From the NCBI GenBank assembly GCA_040754075.1, contig JBFMDH010000035.1, positions 1-64,000 on the forward strand: a stretch of DNA of 64,000 bases, given 5' to 3'. Position numbers and translations under genes: made by a program. The DNA comes from Acidobacteriota bacterium (GTDB lineage: Bacteria > Acidobacteriota > Blastocatellia > UBA7656). Below the pieces are notes generated by a model. The model made no database searches. It was not told where the DNA came from and worked only from the letters and a program-made list of their open reading frames with translations. This document shows, piece after piece, positions 46,301-54,425 of this stretch; within the stretch, counting starts at the first letter, position 1, and each line of letters begins with the position of its first letter.

Positions 46301-46470
46301 CCGCGCGAATCGCGCACAATCCGGTTGACCGTGTTTTGCGCCAGACCATCAGTCGTGGTGAAGGACTTGACCGGCAACCGCTCAGCGAAAACGACATTTG
46401 CCGCGATAGTGAACAGCACAAGCGTCCAAATCAGAAGTCCCGTTACTGGTTTTGCCGTATGGCTCTGCAT
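43312..46470 (-). CDS. Two-component-regulator-propeller sensor histidine kinase
   Basis: A 1052-residue membrane kinase. After a signal/anchor (about 10-29) come two seven-bladed periplasmic propellers of Reg_prop repeats (about 35-720: NTVNRIVRDSRGFLWFCTDG, ALVEDRQGALWIGAGSGL). A Y_Y_Y domain (about 745-805) and one transmembrane helix (WWFLTLTALAVAAAVYALF, about 812-830) follow. A HisKA_3 domain carries the phospho-His in ASDLHDDIGSSLSQ (about 851), and a HATPase with NNAVRHA and KDNGKGFD lies at about 965-1045. ATG at 46470 has AAGGGG upstream; a GTG frame reaches 46521. HisKA_3 kinases pair with NarL-type regulators, and one lies at 34058 beyond the giant protease gene. Related propeller kinases in Bacteroidota sense glycans; the ligand here is unknown. 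Confidence 0.92.
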   Translation of the reverse strand: MQSHTAKPVTGLLIWTLVLFTIAANVVFAERLPVKSFTTTDGLAQNTVNRIVRDSRGFLWFCTDGGLSRYDGYTFTNYGIEQGLPDNQVRNLLETRDGKYWVATFSGLCQFNPTGRPWTVGSLSTGQQPNQQMTDQHLTTDDPMFVFINPVDQQRTASVNALLEDRAGDVWCGAGHGLYRLEQVDGQWMARPVEIGLPREVENDRIVRALVEDRQGALWIGAGSGLYRRWSDGRAERYTTQQGLPANDILALLVDTNDHLWVATRKGLSQIAMEPGTHQPKIIRVYTEKNGLPSANTRSLFQSSTGQLWVGLVTSLVEFIPQARRDDLRLPQYTSELILSKMFVQSITEDRDGNLWIGTDNGALKLARNGFTTYTEAEGLGESRISALFESRAGDLCAMTILSTKTPLSWFAGKHFRAICPRLPQHLTYFGWGWNQLTLQDQAGEWWLPTGQGLVRYPKVSHVGSLANTPPKAIYTTKDGLVSNDIFRLYEDSRGDIWIATFSEARGGITRWERTTETFHHYGEADGLPLKNADPTAFAEDREGNLWIGFIDTDFLARFRDGHFTLLTTKQGLPAGGVYDLYLDRAGRLWIASTLGGLTCLDDTSAEQPRFLTYTTAQGLSGNTINCITEDLYGRLYVGTARGLDRLDPISGRVKPFTVADGLIAGEVLVSFRDHKGDLWFGGKSGLSRLTPQPDPPQTPPPVLITGLRIGGETQQISALGETRIAAIELAPDKNQVQLDFVALGFSPGEGLRYQYKLEGASEDWSPLSDQRTVNFARLAPGSYRFLVRAVNADGVMSQPPASFSFRILPALWQRWWFLTLTALAVAAAVYALFRYRIAQLLKVERLRMRIASDLHDDIGSSLSQISIISEVVRAQLADNHPALSTPLSTIAQTSRELVDSMSDIVWAINPKRDNLQDLVQRMRRFASDTLTAQEIDFEFIAPDGLPEIKLDTDKRREIFLIFKESINNAVRHARCTEVFIELSLSQGHVHLDIKDNGKGFDVASATRGHGLFSMRQRAERINGRLQITSTTGLGTSISLQAPLKIHRHRVI

Positions 46471-46610
46471 GTCAGCAACCCCTTTTCGGCTGAGGTGGTT
46501 TATGCGCTTTGCATTATGCACAAAGAGCGTCTTTAAGCAAAAGCGGGTTGAAGAAGCATTGGTCTGGCAGATTGGTTTTCAAAAAAGAAATTTGCAAGCC
46601 GGTAAATGAC

Positions 46611-47474
46611 CTATTTTTTATTCATACCGGACTGATTGACCAGTACGCGGTCAGTCAAACGTTCGGGCAACCAGCGTTTCATGGCAATAGCGAATTTGGC
46701 GTGAAAGGGCGCCGCATAACGCGGACGCGGATGGTTGGTGGTTAAGGCTTCGACGACGATTGCCGCAATATCATCGGGCGTCCCTGCCATTTTTCTGAGG
46801 CGTTGATAGTCTTTGCCGCTCGCGGAATTTTCCAACAGCTGGTTATAAGGGCTATCAATTTCCAATAACTCTTTGCCGCTACCGGTTGCGACTTCAAGAA
46901 ATTCGCTGGTGATAAAACCCGGTTCGATAATCACCACGCGAATGCCAAACGGCGCAAGCTCCAACCGCATGCCGTCGGATATTGCTTCAAGCGCAAATTT
47001 TGTGGCGCTGTAAATCGAAGAGAGCGGGCGCGAAATTTTTCCGGCAACCGAACTGATGTTGATAATGCTGCCTTTTTGTTGTGTGCGCATAACCGGGATG
47101 ACGAGTTGCGCTAGCGCGACCGCCGAAAAGAAATTGGTCTCGAAATTCCGGCGAATGGTTGCAAGCGGAACGATTTCAACCGGGCCACGTTGCCCGTAAC
47201 CGGCATTGTTGATGAGCGCGTCAATGCGTCCGGTCGCCGTCATCGTTTCATCAACCAGTTGTTTGCGAAATTCATCACCGTTGATGTCACCCGCAAACCT
47301 CAATGCTTTACCGCCCGCTTGTTCGATTTCAAGTTTTAATTTGTCCAGCCGCTCTTGTCGTCGCGCCGTAATCACGACCGTTGCGCCATCGCGTGCCAGG
47401 TGACGGGCGATGGCTTCACCGATACCCGATGATGCGCCGGTAACGATTGCGGTTTGTCCCGTAAGTTTCGCCAT
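46611..47474 (-). CDS. Short-chain dehydrogenase/reductase
   Basis: A 287-residue classical SDR. The NAD(P)-binding TGASSGIGEAIA (about 12-23), NNAGYG (about 87-92), the catalytic Ser in INISSVAGK (about 137-145) and the YSATKFAL motif with Tyr and Lys (about 152-159) are all present. An Arg after the Gly-rich loop (TARRQERLDKL) suggests NADP preference. The PGFITSEF segment is typical. Its ATG overlaps the stop of the upstream membrane-protein gene by one base (TAATG), so the two are translationally coupled. Substrate unknown. Confidence 0.9.
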   Translation of the reverse strand: MAKLTGQTAIVTGASSGIGEAIARHLARDGATVVITARRQERLDKLKLEIEQAGGKALRFAGDINGDEFRKQLVDETMTATGRIDALINNAGYGQRGPVEIVPLATIRRNFETNFFSAVALAQLVIPVMRTQQKGSIINISSVAGKISRPLSSIYSATKFALEAISDGMRLELAPFGIRVVIIEPGFITSEFLEVATGSGKELLEIDSPYNQLLENSASGKDYQRLRKMAGTPDDIAAIVVEALTTNHPRPRYAAPFHAKFAIAMKRWLPERLTDRVLVNQSGMNKK

Positions 47475-48016
47475 TATTTCATCCACCAGGGAGTGTCGGG
47501 TTGCTGCGTGTAGCTTGCAACCTCTTCTGCGTCTTCGGTCAATGATGCTTTGATTGACCAGACGACGGCAGAGAGTATCACCAGGGTGCCGACAAAGCGA
47601 ATGAGTCCGGCGATTTTCGCGGTCTGTTTGAGCATGCCGTAACGACCGAGCAGATAGTTCCAATCGTGAATCACATCTTCGCCGCCAACCAGCGGCAATT
47701 GCAAAGCCAGCGAATCGCCCGCATAGATGGCGACATACAAAATGCTTTCGCCGACCCAGAACAACACCAGCGCGGCGGAAAAATATTGTTTTTGACGAAC
47801 GAAATAACCGACAAAAATGAGCGGCATGATGACTTGAAAAAGCGAACCTCCGGCAATCATCAACACTTCGCCAAACGGTCGGAAGACCACATGCCCGGCT
47901 TCGTGAATCAACAGGTTGACGCCATCAATGAAATGCCACTGCATTGACCAGGCGCACCATAAAAAATAGAGACTGGCTAAACCGGCGATGATGAGTTTTA
48001 AAGGATTTTTCGGCAT
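47474..48016 (-). CDS. M50-like membrane metalloprotease-type protein (HEAGH motif)
   Basis: A 180-residue membrane protein with about four helices (about 8-27, 50-75, 80-100, 135-160). The HEAGH motif in NLLIHEAGHVVFRPFG (about 34-49) sits at the end of a hydrophobic segment, as in site-2 and other M50-like membrane zinc peptidases. A third zinc ligand is not obvious, though NYLLGR and the DSLA region could contribute. Peptidase activity is therefore uncertain; many such HEAGH membrane proteins are uncharacterised. It is coupled to the SDR gene downstream by a 1-base overlap. Confidence 0.7.
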   Translation of the reverse strand: MPKNPLKLIIAGLASLYFLWCAWSMQWHFIDGVNLLIHEAGHVVFRPFGEVLMIAGGSLFQVIMPLIFVGYFVRQKQYFSAALVLFWVGESILYVAIYAGDSLALQLPLVGGEDVIHDWNYLLGRYGMLKQTAKIAGLIRFVGTLVILSAVVWSIKASLTEDAEEVASYTQQPDTPWWMK

Positions 48017-48114
48017 GGTCTTTCGTTCCTCAATCGCTTTCTGCGCTGAGCAACCTCAGATTAATGGGAGAAACCTAAGAACGAAAGACTTAATGCCGTC
48101 CGAAAAAAAAATTA

Positions 48115-48960
48115 TCAACCGGCTCCCGGAACAAAGCCTTCATCGTCGCTCAGTGGTGAGGTGATCGGCTGTCCATCCAAAACCTTTTTGATGAAGGTGT
48201 AAAGTTCAAGGCGTTTGCGATAATCGCTATGTTCCTTAACGATATGAATGCAATCCACCAGATGAACATTCTGCCCGACTTTATTGGGCTTTTCCGGTCC
48301 GCGTTCACCGAGGGCACGGTCACTATCGCCTAAAAGAGGCACTTTGAAAAAGGTGCTCAATACCGGGTCGTTATCCGAATACAGCACATAAACATCGCGG
48401 CAGGCTTGAGTGGCGCCGAAAAATTTTTCGCCTTCCTGAATGGATTCATCATCGACCGCCGGCGCGGTCAAAATCAAATTGCGAATCAACTGTTTGCTGG
48501 GGTCAGCGTTTTGCATCGCCTTGAGGATGACTCGCGCTCCCAGACTATGGGTCATCACATCGACGGCTTTTGCCTGCGCGACGATTTTTTGCAGGCGCGC
48601 AAAAACACTGTCGGCAATTTTATTGACCCGTTTTTTGGCAATGATGTAAGAGATGCGAAAAAGCCCTCCGGGCCAGGCAATGCCGATGACCTCTTCATAA
48701 GCTCGCGCGCCGGTGCCGAGAATATTTTTGGCGCGCAGTTGGTTGTCAATCATCGCATATCCGCCGACCACATTTTCACGCTTGTTGCGATAGCCGTGAA
48801 TAAGCAGTAGCAATCGCTTGTCCTTGATCTTTGCCATGAACTTTTCTTCTTCCACATCCTGTCCTTCAGATAAATTATCTAAAGGCACATCGCGAATGGC
48901 ATCACGATCAGAATCATCCGTGTTACTCCAGAAATTTTTTCGGTAGCTGATGAAAAACAT
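48115..48960 (-). CDS. Alpha/beta hydrolase (DUF900-like)
   Basis: A 281-residue cytoplasmic protein; ATG at 48960 has GGAGG 8 bases upstream. The alpha/beta hydrolase core shows the strand and oxyanion loop RLLLLIHGYRNKREN (about 49-63) and the nucleophile elbow VMTHSLGARV (about 140-149, Ser in HSLGA). A late aspartate lies in VLYSDNDPVLS, and a candidate catalytic His in DCIHIV. The pattern fits DUF900/lipase-like hydrolases. Substrate unknown. It is separate from the esterase gene that lies upstream on the same strand. Confidence 0.75.
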   Translation of the reverse strand: MFFISYRKNFWSNTDDSDRDAIRDVPLDNLSEGQDVEEEKFMAKIKDKRLLLLIHGYRNKRENVVGGYAMIDNQLRAKNILGTGARAYEEVIGIAWPGGLFRISYIIAKKRVNKIADSVFARLQKIVAQAKAVDVMTHSLGARVILKAMQNADPSKQLIRNLILTAPAVDDESIQEGEKFFGATQACRDVYVLYSDNDPVLSTFFKVPLLGDSDRALGERGPEKPNKVGQNVHLVDCIHIVKEHSDYRKRLELYTFIKKVLDGQPITSPLSDDEGFVPGAG

Positions 48961-49078
48961 CTCGTAGACCTCCAAAACAAAGTAGTGGCTGGCAATCGGT
49001 GAGGAAGAGGGTTGTGAAAGGGTTTAAGAATATCGGGCGGACACGCCGCCCATTTTTATTAACTGGCTGTCCGGGTAA

Positions 49079-49816
49079 TTAGAATCGGGTTTCAATGTAA
49101 TAAGGCAACATAGCGCGCCACGTCGGCCAATCGTGCGGCATATCATGACCCCATAAATCGAGTTCATGCGGGATGCCTTTGGCATGCAGGATGTCGGAAA
49201 ATCTGCGCGAGGCATCGGGGTTTTCATAATTGCCTTGTCCGGTGATGATGTGAATATGTTTTTTGTGGCGCAGGGCATTGAGTTCAAAACTGCCTTCGTG
49301 AAGGTTGGCGACGTATTCAACCGGGTTGTTGAAATAGACGTTGTCATCGTGATAGTCACCATCATAATACCCGCGAATGTCATACGACCCGCTCATGGCA
49401 ATCATCCCGGCAAACAAATCGGGACGACGAAAGAGTTGATTGGCGGCGTGAAATGCGCCGAGGCTTGCGCCAGTTGTTACGATGCCTTGTCGCCCGTTAC
49501 AACTCGTGAAAATATAGGGCACCACTTCATTGGTGAGGTAATTATTAAATTGCGCCTGTCGTAAAGCTTTTTGTCGGGTTGGCAATTGGCGATTAAGCCA
49601 GCTTTCACGATTGATACTGTTGATTGAGAATACTTTTACCTTACCGGCGTTGATGTGATGTTTGATGGTATCCAGCATATGAAAGCGTTCATATTCGAGA
49701 TAATCGGCGGCTGCCGTGGGAAACATCAGTAGCGGAAATCCATAATAACCATAGGTGACAATCTCCATCTCTTTGCCGAGACTCGGACTATACCATTTGT
49801 CAATCACTCTCTGCAT
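49079..49816 (-). CDS. Esterase family (alpha/beta hydrolase, PF00756-like)
   Basis: A 245-residue protein resembling the esterase D/antigen-85-like group. The nucleophile elbow reads TTGASLGAFHAAN (about 113-125, Ser in GASLG). Candidate Asp lies in NYENPDASRRF and His in WGHDMPHDW near the C-terminus (about 228-236), in the expected order. The start MQRVIDKWYSPSLGKEME, without a signal peptide, suggests a cytoplasmic enzyme. AAAGGA precedes ATG. Close relatives are often annotated only as putative esterases; the ester substrate cannot be named. Confidence 0.78.
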   Translation of the reverse strand: MQRVIDKWYSPSLGKEMEIVTYGYYGFPLLMFPTAAADYLEYERFHMLDTIKHHINAGKVKVFSINSINRESWLNRQLPTRQKALRQAQFNNYLTNEVVPYIFTSCNGRQGIVTTGASLGAFHAANQLFRRPDLFAGMIAMSGSYDIRGYYDGDYHDDNVYFNNPVEYVANLHEGSFELNALRHKKHIHIITGQGNYENPDASRRFSDILHAKGIPHELDLWGHDMPHDWPTWRAMLPYYIETRF

Positions 49817-49921
49817 GCAATCAGTCCTTTCGTTTAAGCGCGTTCATCCAAAAGCAAAGTAGACCGTGTAAGCTAGCTGTATATTTCGGGTTTTTCAAGA
49901 GCGAAGCATCGTTTTTATTTG

Positions 49922-49961
49922 TGATGAAAATAAAAAAGACCCCTTGCGATTGAGGTCTTTT
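49922..49961 (-). terminator. Intrinsic terminator of the ARPP-1-like gene
   Basis: On the minus strand an AAAAGACC/GGTCTTTT stem (49954-49961 with 49934-49941) is followed by TTATTTT, giving the usual hairpin plus U-run. It lies about 65 bases downstream of the stop at 50025. Confidence 0.75.
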
Positions 49962-49976
49962 AAAATCAACTCCTGT

Positions 49977-50007
49977 GAACAGCGCGGTCAGCGACCGCTT
50001 GCTCAAC
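49977..50007 (-). repeat. REP-like hairpin copy
   Basis: Reverse-strand copy of the REP-like family: TTGAGCAAGCGGTC, loop GCT, then GACCGCGCTG. It shares the flank TTGA(A/G)CAAGCGGTC with the 18300 copy, in the opposite orientation. Confidence 0.65.
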
Positions 50008-50024
50008 GGTTTTATGCCATTATT

Positions 50025-51149
50025 TTACTGCTTGCGGACTTTGTTGTAGTGAATCACTTTGCGTTCCTTGGCGGTGTGTTCCAGGCGAAAAGATGCTTCA
50101 TCTTTGGACTGTTTTTCGCTAATGCGATAAACCCCGTCTTTTTCAATTGCCGAATCATCACCGGTGGATTGTGAAAGAAAGGCTTCGGCGTCGCTTGAAC
50201 TGACAGGTTTATTCTCGGCTTTTCCTGCGCTCACCGCTTCCAGCGCATACGAGCGCAACAACTTGTCTTTATAGGCAAGGAACAGACCGGGACTGGCGAA
50301 CACATCAGCGGTCATCACTTTGCCGTTAATCGCCACAACTGCGCCGACAATATTTTTCGCTTGCAGATTGGCTTTTATGGCTTTTTCATAACCCGCGAGT
50401 TTGGTGCTCACGGCTTTATCCGAATAAACACTATTGAGGGTTCCGGTCGAGGTGTTCACGCGGTTTTTGGTAACTTTATCGGCGACCTCTTCCCAAACCG
50501 CGCTTTGATTTTTTTCCGCCTGGGCTTTTGAACGAACCTTGGGCGCCGCCATGTAATTGCTTGCGGTGCCGAAACTCATAGCGCCGGCATTTGCCCCGCC
50601 GTGACTTTGCCAGCGACCATGTTCGACACAATAAACATCGACGGGAACCGGTGCGTTTGTCGAAGCGACAATGCAATCATGTCCGACGATGCGGTCTTGT
50701 TTGCCGCCGAGAATAATTTCCCCTGCGATTAACACCAGCGTCTTGCCTGAATTGTTGGTCACCATCACGCGATTGACTTCAGCGTTGTCAGAACTTTGGA
50801 CGACCGGTTGTTGAACCTGTGGGTTACGTTGCGATTGAATTCTATTGGTGGTGCGACTCGCGCCGGTAATTTCCGTGACTTTAACCTTGCCTGCTTTCAA
50901 GCCTTCTTCAAGGGTGATGAATTCTTCGGTGCTGATGGTTTCGCTTGCGATAACCGGAAACAGTGTGAGGTTTTCGTGAACAATCGCTTGTCCAAGTTTC
51001 CAACCGGCAGGCAGTTTATTCTGTTCACCGGTGTGGGGAATGAACCTTTTGGTTTTCGCTTTGACGCGATTGGAAAGCAAAGTGGAAAAACTTGCCAATA
51101 AGACGGCGACCATCAAGACGCCGATTAAGGGGAGCGTGTAATGTTTCAT
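50025..51149 (-). CDS. ARPP-1-like (DUF6569-type) exported protein
   Basis: A 374-residue protein with an N-terminal signal/anchor helix (about 4-27). The core has the pattern AIVHENLTLFPVI (about 55-67), LEEGLKAGKVKVTEI and the hallmark LIAGEIILGGKQDRIVGHDCIV (split: LIAGEIILGGKQDR, IVGHDCIV; about 145-166), followed by VYCVEHGRW. This matches the ARPP-1 domain named from its association with rhodanese/phosphatase genes. Function is unknown. The C-terminal ~80 residues are charged. AAGGAG precedes ATG. It is monocistronic, with its own terminator. Confidence 0.7.
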   Translation of the reverse strand: MKHYTLPLIGVLMVAVLLASFSTLLSNRVKAKTKRFIPHTGEQNKLPAGWKLGQAIVHENLTLFPVIASETISTEEFITLEEGLKAGKVKVTEITGASRTTNRIQSQRNPQVQQPVVQSSDNAEVNRVMVTNNSGKTLVLIAGEIILGGKQDRIVGHDCIVASTNAPVPVDVYCVEHGRWQSHGGANAGAMSFGTASNYMAAPKVRSKAQAEKNQSAVWEEVADKVTKNRVNTSTGTLNSVYSDKAVSTKLAGYEKAIKANLQAKNIVGAVVAINGKVMTADVFASPGLFLAYKDKLLRSYALEAVSAGKAENKPVSSSDAEAFLSQSTGDDSAIEKDGVYRISEKQSKDEASFRLEHTAKERKVIHYNKVRKQ

Positions 51150-51356
51150 AGAGTTCTCCTTCTACGAGTGATTTTTGCACGAGTGGTAGAATCGTTGTTA
51201 GGTGAACGCAGCAAGGAAACTCAATTTGCGCGTTCATTTTGGCGCTCTGGGTTGCTTAAACCTGCAAAAAACAATTTTGTTCCGACAATCCGGAATTTTT
51301 TAACGGCGGCTTAGACTCTGGTTCAAGCGAGAAGGTTGGCTTGATGGAGGGAATAA

Positions 51357-51392
51357 AAAACTACGCTTTAGGGTAACCCAAAGCGTAGTTTT
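51357..51392 (-). terminator. Strong hairpin terminator of the zincin gene
   Basis: A perfect 13-bp stem (51357-51369 with 51380-51392) continues into an inner GGG/CCC pair around TAA. On the minus strand it is followed by TTTTTTATTCC. It lies 28 bases past the stop codon at 51421. Confidence 0.85.
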
Positions 51393-51420
51393 AAAAACTT
51401 TGAAATAGTCTGAAGACCGC

Positions 51421-52242
51421 TTATCTGCGGCGTGATTCGAGCGTCCAGGTGACGATGGTGATGACTTTATGTCCGTTGCCAAAGTCGAGTTCGTAAAGTT
51501 CAACAAGTCCATTTTCAGAACTTCTGACCAATCTACCCCACTGTCCTGGTCCGTCAATGTCAATATCATTCATCGCCGGTGGCGGTTCAGATGTTGGAGC
51601 CGCTGCCGCAGCGCCATCAGTATGAGAATAGATGGATGATAATTGTTGATAATCATGGGAATTGGGATGCTCATTGTTTGCGGTGCCATTGGTTCCCGCT
51701 GTTCCGCTTGGGTCATTGGTGTAATCCATGCACGAACCGAGGTTGAGGTTAGTGAAATTTTCGTCTTGATGGTCAAGCCCGAATGTGTGACCGACTTCTT
51801 GACAGGTGACAAACCGTCGCCAGGACGGCGTGTTGTAGCGTGCGGTGTTGAAATAGGTGTCATTCAGTTTAACCGTAGCCTGAGTGATGTGGTTGCCGCT
51901 TGCCCAAATAGAAGCGATACCAAGCCAGCCGTTGTTGCCATATCTGGCATTGCATACCTGGATAGCGCCGCTAACTGCCTTGCAAGTTTTCGGATTGGCG
52001 CTACCTGGTGCAATACTCGTGTTTAATACTTGAGAAGATGACCAGTCGGCAGACGCTTCTGCGAGGTATTGATCCCAGGCGGAGGTCACATTATCAAACA
52101 AGATGAGATTGATGGGGTTACTGCTGCGCGCCCAGTGATAAGAACCCCATGAATGATTTGCTGATGTGAGCAGGGTTGAGGCGGCAAATAAGCCGACCGC
52201 CAGTACCATTACCAATGAACGCCTGATTGAAAATTTGAACAT
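51421..52242 (-). CDS. Secreted zincin-like protein with altered zinc motif (QEVGHTFGLDH)
   Basis: A 273-residue exported protein; ATG at 52242 has GGAGG upstream. The signal peptide is MFKFSIRRSLVMVLAVGLF...TSA (about 1-28). The metzincin-type motif is CQEVGHTFGLDHQDE (about 146-160). Metzincins use HExxHxxGxxH with three zinc-binding histidines; here the first position is Gln, while the Glu and the second and third His are kept. A Met-turn candidate is SCMDYTND. A Pro-rich link and a beta C-terminal segment follow. It may be a peptidase with unusual zinc binding or an inactive relative. Cysteines near 89, 99, 146 and 169 suggest disulphides. Confidence 0.75.
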   Translation of the reverse strand: MFKFSIRRSLVMVLAVGLFAASTLLTSANHSWGSYHWARSSNPINLILFDNVTSAWDQYLAEASADWSSSQVLNTSIAPGSANPKTCKAVSGAIQVCNARYGNNGWLGIASIWASGNHITQATVKLNDTYFNTARYNTPSWRRFVTCQEVGHTFGLDHQDENFTNLNLGSCMDYTNDPSGTAGTNGTANNEHPNSHDYQQLSSIYSHTDGAAAAAPTSEPPPAMNDIDIDGPGQWGRLVRSSENGLVELYELDFGNGHKVITIVTWTLESRRR

Positions 52243-52407
52243 AAAAGAGAACTCCTCCCTAAACAAATTTATAGATTATCTTTTCCGCAATTGCGGTTAA
52301 GATGACAGATGTTTCCCTGTAGAAACAGCCATTTATAAAACCGAAACGGGGAGGGGTTTTGGTGAAAACGACTATGTAAAATTAGTGAGGTTTCTTTATT
52401 TCTTAAT

Positions 52408-53826
52408 CTAACGAACGGGGCGGCATTTCCAGTAATACTGCGAAAAACCTTCGGCATCATACAGCTTACGAAAAGTCATTTCAACTTCCTGAGCGATTTT
52501 CACCTCCGCAGGATTGCGGTCGGTCATCATTAAAAAAGCGCGCCCGCCGCCCTCGAAATCCACCACCGTCATCACCGATGGCGGGTCGGCATCAGCGTTT
52601 AAATAATCAATCGTATAGGTGAACAACTTCGCGCGTTTATCAGCTAAACGCAGAGTCTCGAAATGATCTTTCGTCTGACAACTGATGCAAAGCCGCTGGC
52701 GCGGATATTGAACCTTCTGGCACTGCAAACAACGATAACCATAGAAGCGATAGATGTCATCACGTTCGCGCCAGACCTGCGTAGCCGATGCCATCGGCGC
52801 TTGGCGGCGCGCCGCTTCGGTTTCAATCAACTCGCGAAATTTGATGTAACGTTCATAAGAATCAAGCCGCGCTTTTGAATTGAGATGACCTTTCACACCC
52901 AGACGATTTACCGCTTGCGCCTTTTTGATTTCATCGGTCACTTCAAAAATTAAGGCGTCACACCCCGAACCATAACCGACGACCAAAAGTTTTTCTCCCG
53001 CCTCGGCGGTTTCGAGTGCCGATGACAGCACCAGTAACGGCATTGCGGTTCCGGTGTTGCCAACCGTGTTGAACAGGTGGTCGGGAATCTGTTCGGCTTT
53101 AAATCCCAAAGCCTTCGCCACGCCTGCAAGCGTCCCGGCATCGGGCGCATAAAAAATCGCTTTCGCTATTTCACCGGGCGGAATCGCGTTGCGCTCGAAT
53201 AGTTCTTTCACGGTGCTGGTGACGACCTTTTGATAGCCCTGAGTGATGGCAAAGCGTTCTTCCCAACCGGAAACGAAATCGCTCGTCGGGCGTCGCCAGG
53301 TGTCGGTGATTTCATCAACCGTTGAATGGGCGGCGATGAGTTCGGCAATGACATTTTGATTGCCGATTTCGATTGCCGCCGCCCCATCCCCGAACGTTCG
53401 CTCACCGGCGGATTTCGGCGCGGCAAGCCGGGTGTCGGCGGCAGTGATGATGAGGCTTGAAGCGGAACCGGCTTTGATAGAGTCAATCGCCGTCAAAGTG
53501 GCTGTGGTAGCCGCTCTCAGGGAATTGGCATAATCGGCGGTGCGCACATCGTGGCGTAAATCCGCGACCGTGGCAATCATCGCCGAAATCTGTTTTTCAC
53601 TATAAGGCGAAGTCGTCGAAGCGAAAATCAGTCCATCGACATCGCGCCCGTTTCGCCAAGCGAGCAAATCGCGCACTGCTTCAACCGCCATCGTGATGGA
53701 ATCTTCATCAACATTGGCGACGGCGCGTTCGGCGTCTGTTGCCCGTCCGCCCCACGCCGCAGCGATGGTTTGCTGGGATAATCGATAATAAGGAATGTAT
53801 GCGCCAAACGAGGTGATGCCAGCCAT
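52408..53826 (-). CDS. HMG-CoA-synthase-like thiolase-fold protein fused to a DUF35 zinc-ribbon/OB domain
   Basis: A 472-residue fusion; ATG at 53826 has GGAG upstream. Residues 1-320 follow the hydroxymethylglutaryl-CoA synthase/KAS III fold (ITSFGAYIPYYRLS, RTFGDGAAAIEIGN about 136-149, HLFNTVGNTGTAMPLLVLSSAL about 225-246). In the active-site position the usual cysteine is Ser in ADYANSLRAATTA (about 100-112). The C-terminal part (about 365-472) has a zinc ribbon with CLQC and CISC and then an OB-fold. In archaea and other bacteria the DUF35 protein is a separate partner that aids acyl transfer with thiolase and synthase; here it is covalently attached. Exact reaction unknown. Confidence 0.82.
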   Translation of the reverse strand: MAGITSFGAYIPYYRLSQQTIAAAWGGRATDAERAVANVDEDSITMAVEAVRDLLAWRNGRDVDGLIFASTTSPYSEKQISAMIATVADLRHDVRTADYANSLRAATTATLTAIDSIKAGSASSLIITAADTRLAAPKSAGERTFGDGAAAIEIGNQNVIAELIAAHSTVDEITDTWRRPTSDFVSGWEERFAITQGYQKVVTSTVKELFERNAIPPGEIAKAIFYAPDAGTLAGVAKALGFKAEQIPDHLFNTVGNTGTAMPLLVLSSALETAEAGEKLLVVGYGSGCDALIFEVTDEIKKAQAVNRLGVKGHLNSKARLDSYERYIKFRELIETEAARRQAPMASATQVWRERDDIYRFYGYRCLQCQKVQYPRQRLCISCQTKDHFETLRLADKRAKLFTYTIDYLNADADPPSVMTVVDFEGGGRAFLMMTDRNPAEVKIAQEVEMTFRKLYDAEGFSQYYWKCRPVR

Positions 53827-53907
53827 ATTTTCTCCGCCGCGTTTATACAAGAGCGACTTTCAAGGCGTCAAGCAAGGTCAGCCGCAAGCTTAGGATTTCC
53901 TGAACAT

Positions 53908-54417
53908 TTACTCGATGTTCATTTCAAATAGAGCGAGCGCGACGCCTTCGTAATGTTTGGGCAGTTCGTTTACTTTTTCGGGATAAATATCGCCAAGATA
54001 GGTAAATCCGTGGGCAATGTAATAATCGATAAGCTTTTGATTGTTTGCCCAGGTATCCAGGCGAACAAACTGTTTATGATTTTGTCGCGCATAGGCTTTC
54101 GCCCATTCAACAATGTGTTTGACAAATCCTGCGCCTCTAAATGCTGAATGCGTAATGATGCGATGAAGATAAATTGCCGGGTCTTGATCTCTTTCACCCC
54201 AGATTAGCGGGTCATTGAAGGTGACGACAAAGGTGCAGGCGATTTGCTCATTGACCACGATTTTGAACTGGCGATGTTCGGCAATTTCGCGCTCGACCTG
54301 ACGGCGCTCAAAACCGAGCCAGTGTTGCCCGAAGACCTTTTTTTGATAGGCAATCGCATCATCGTAAAACCCAAGAATCAAATCAATATCATCCATTGTG
54401 CTGTTGGTAATTTTCAT
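53908..54417 (-). CDS. GNAT family N-acetyltransferase
   Basis: A 169-residue acetyltransferase. ATG at 54417 (MKITNSTMDDIDLIL) begins 9 bases after the VOC gene stop, so the two are probably co-transcribed; a longer frame overlaps that gene and is not favoured. The acetyl-CoA-binding region is IYLHRIITHSAFRGAGFVKH (about 92-111, with the R-G-x-G core reduced to RGAGF). It is followed by WAKAYARQNHKQFVRLDTW and YYIAHGFTYLGD. Substrate cannot be named. Confidence 0.82.
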   Translation of the reverse strand: MKITNSTMDDIDLILGFYDDAIAYQKKVFGQHWLGFERRQVEREIAEHRQFKIVVNEQIACTFVVTFNDPLIWGERDQDPAIYLHRIITHSAFRGAGFVKHIVEWAKAYARQNHKQFVRLDTWANNQKLIDYYIAHGFTYLGDIYPEKVNELPKHYEGVALALFEMNIE

Positions 54418-54425
54418 ACTGAAAG

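Noticed and set aside
49024-49383. Second reverse-strand frame overlapping the esterase gene
   Set aside because: No family features; the overlapping esterase frame has a complete alpha/beta hydrolase motif set.
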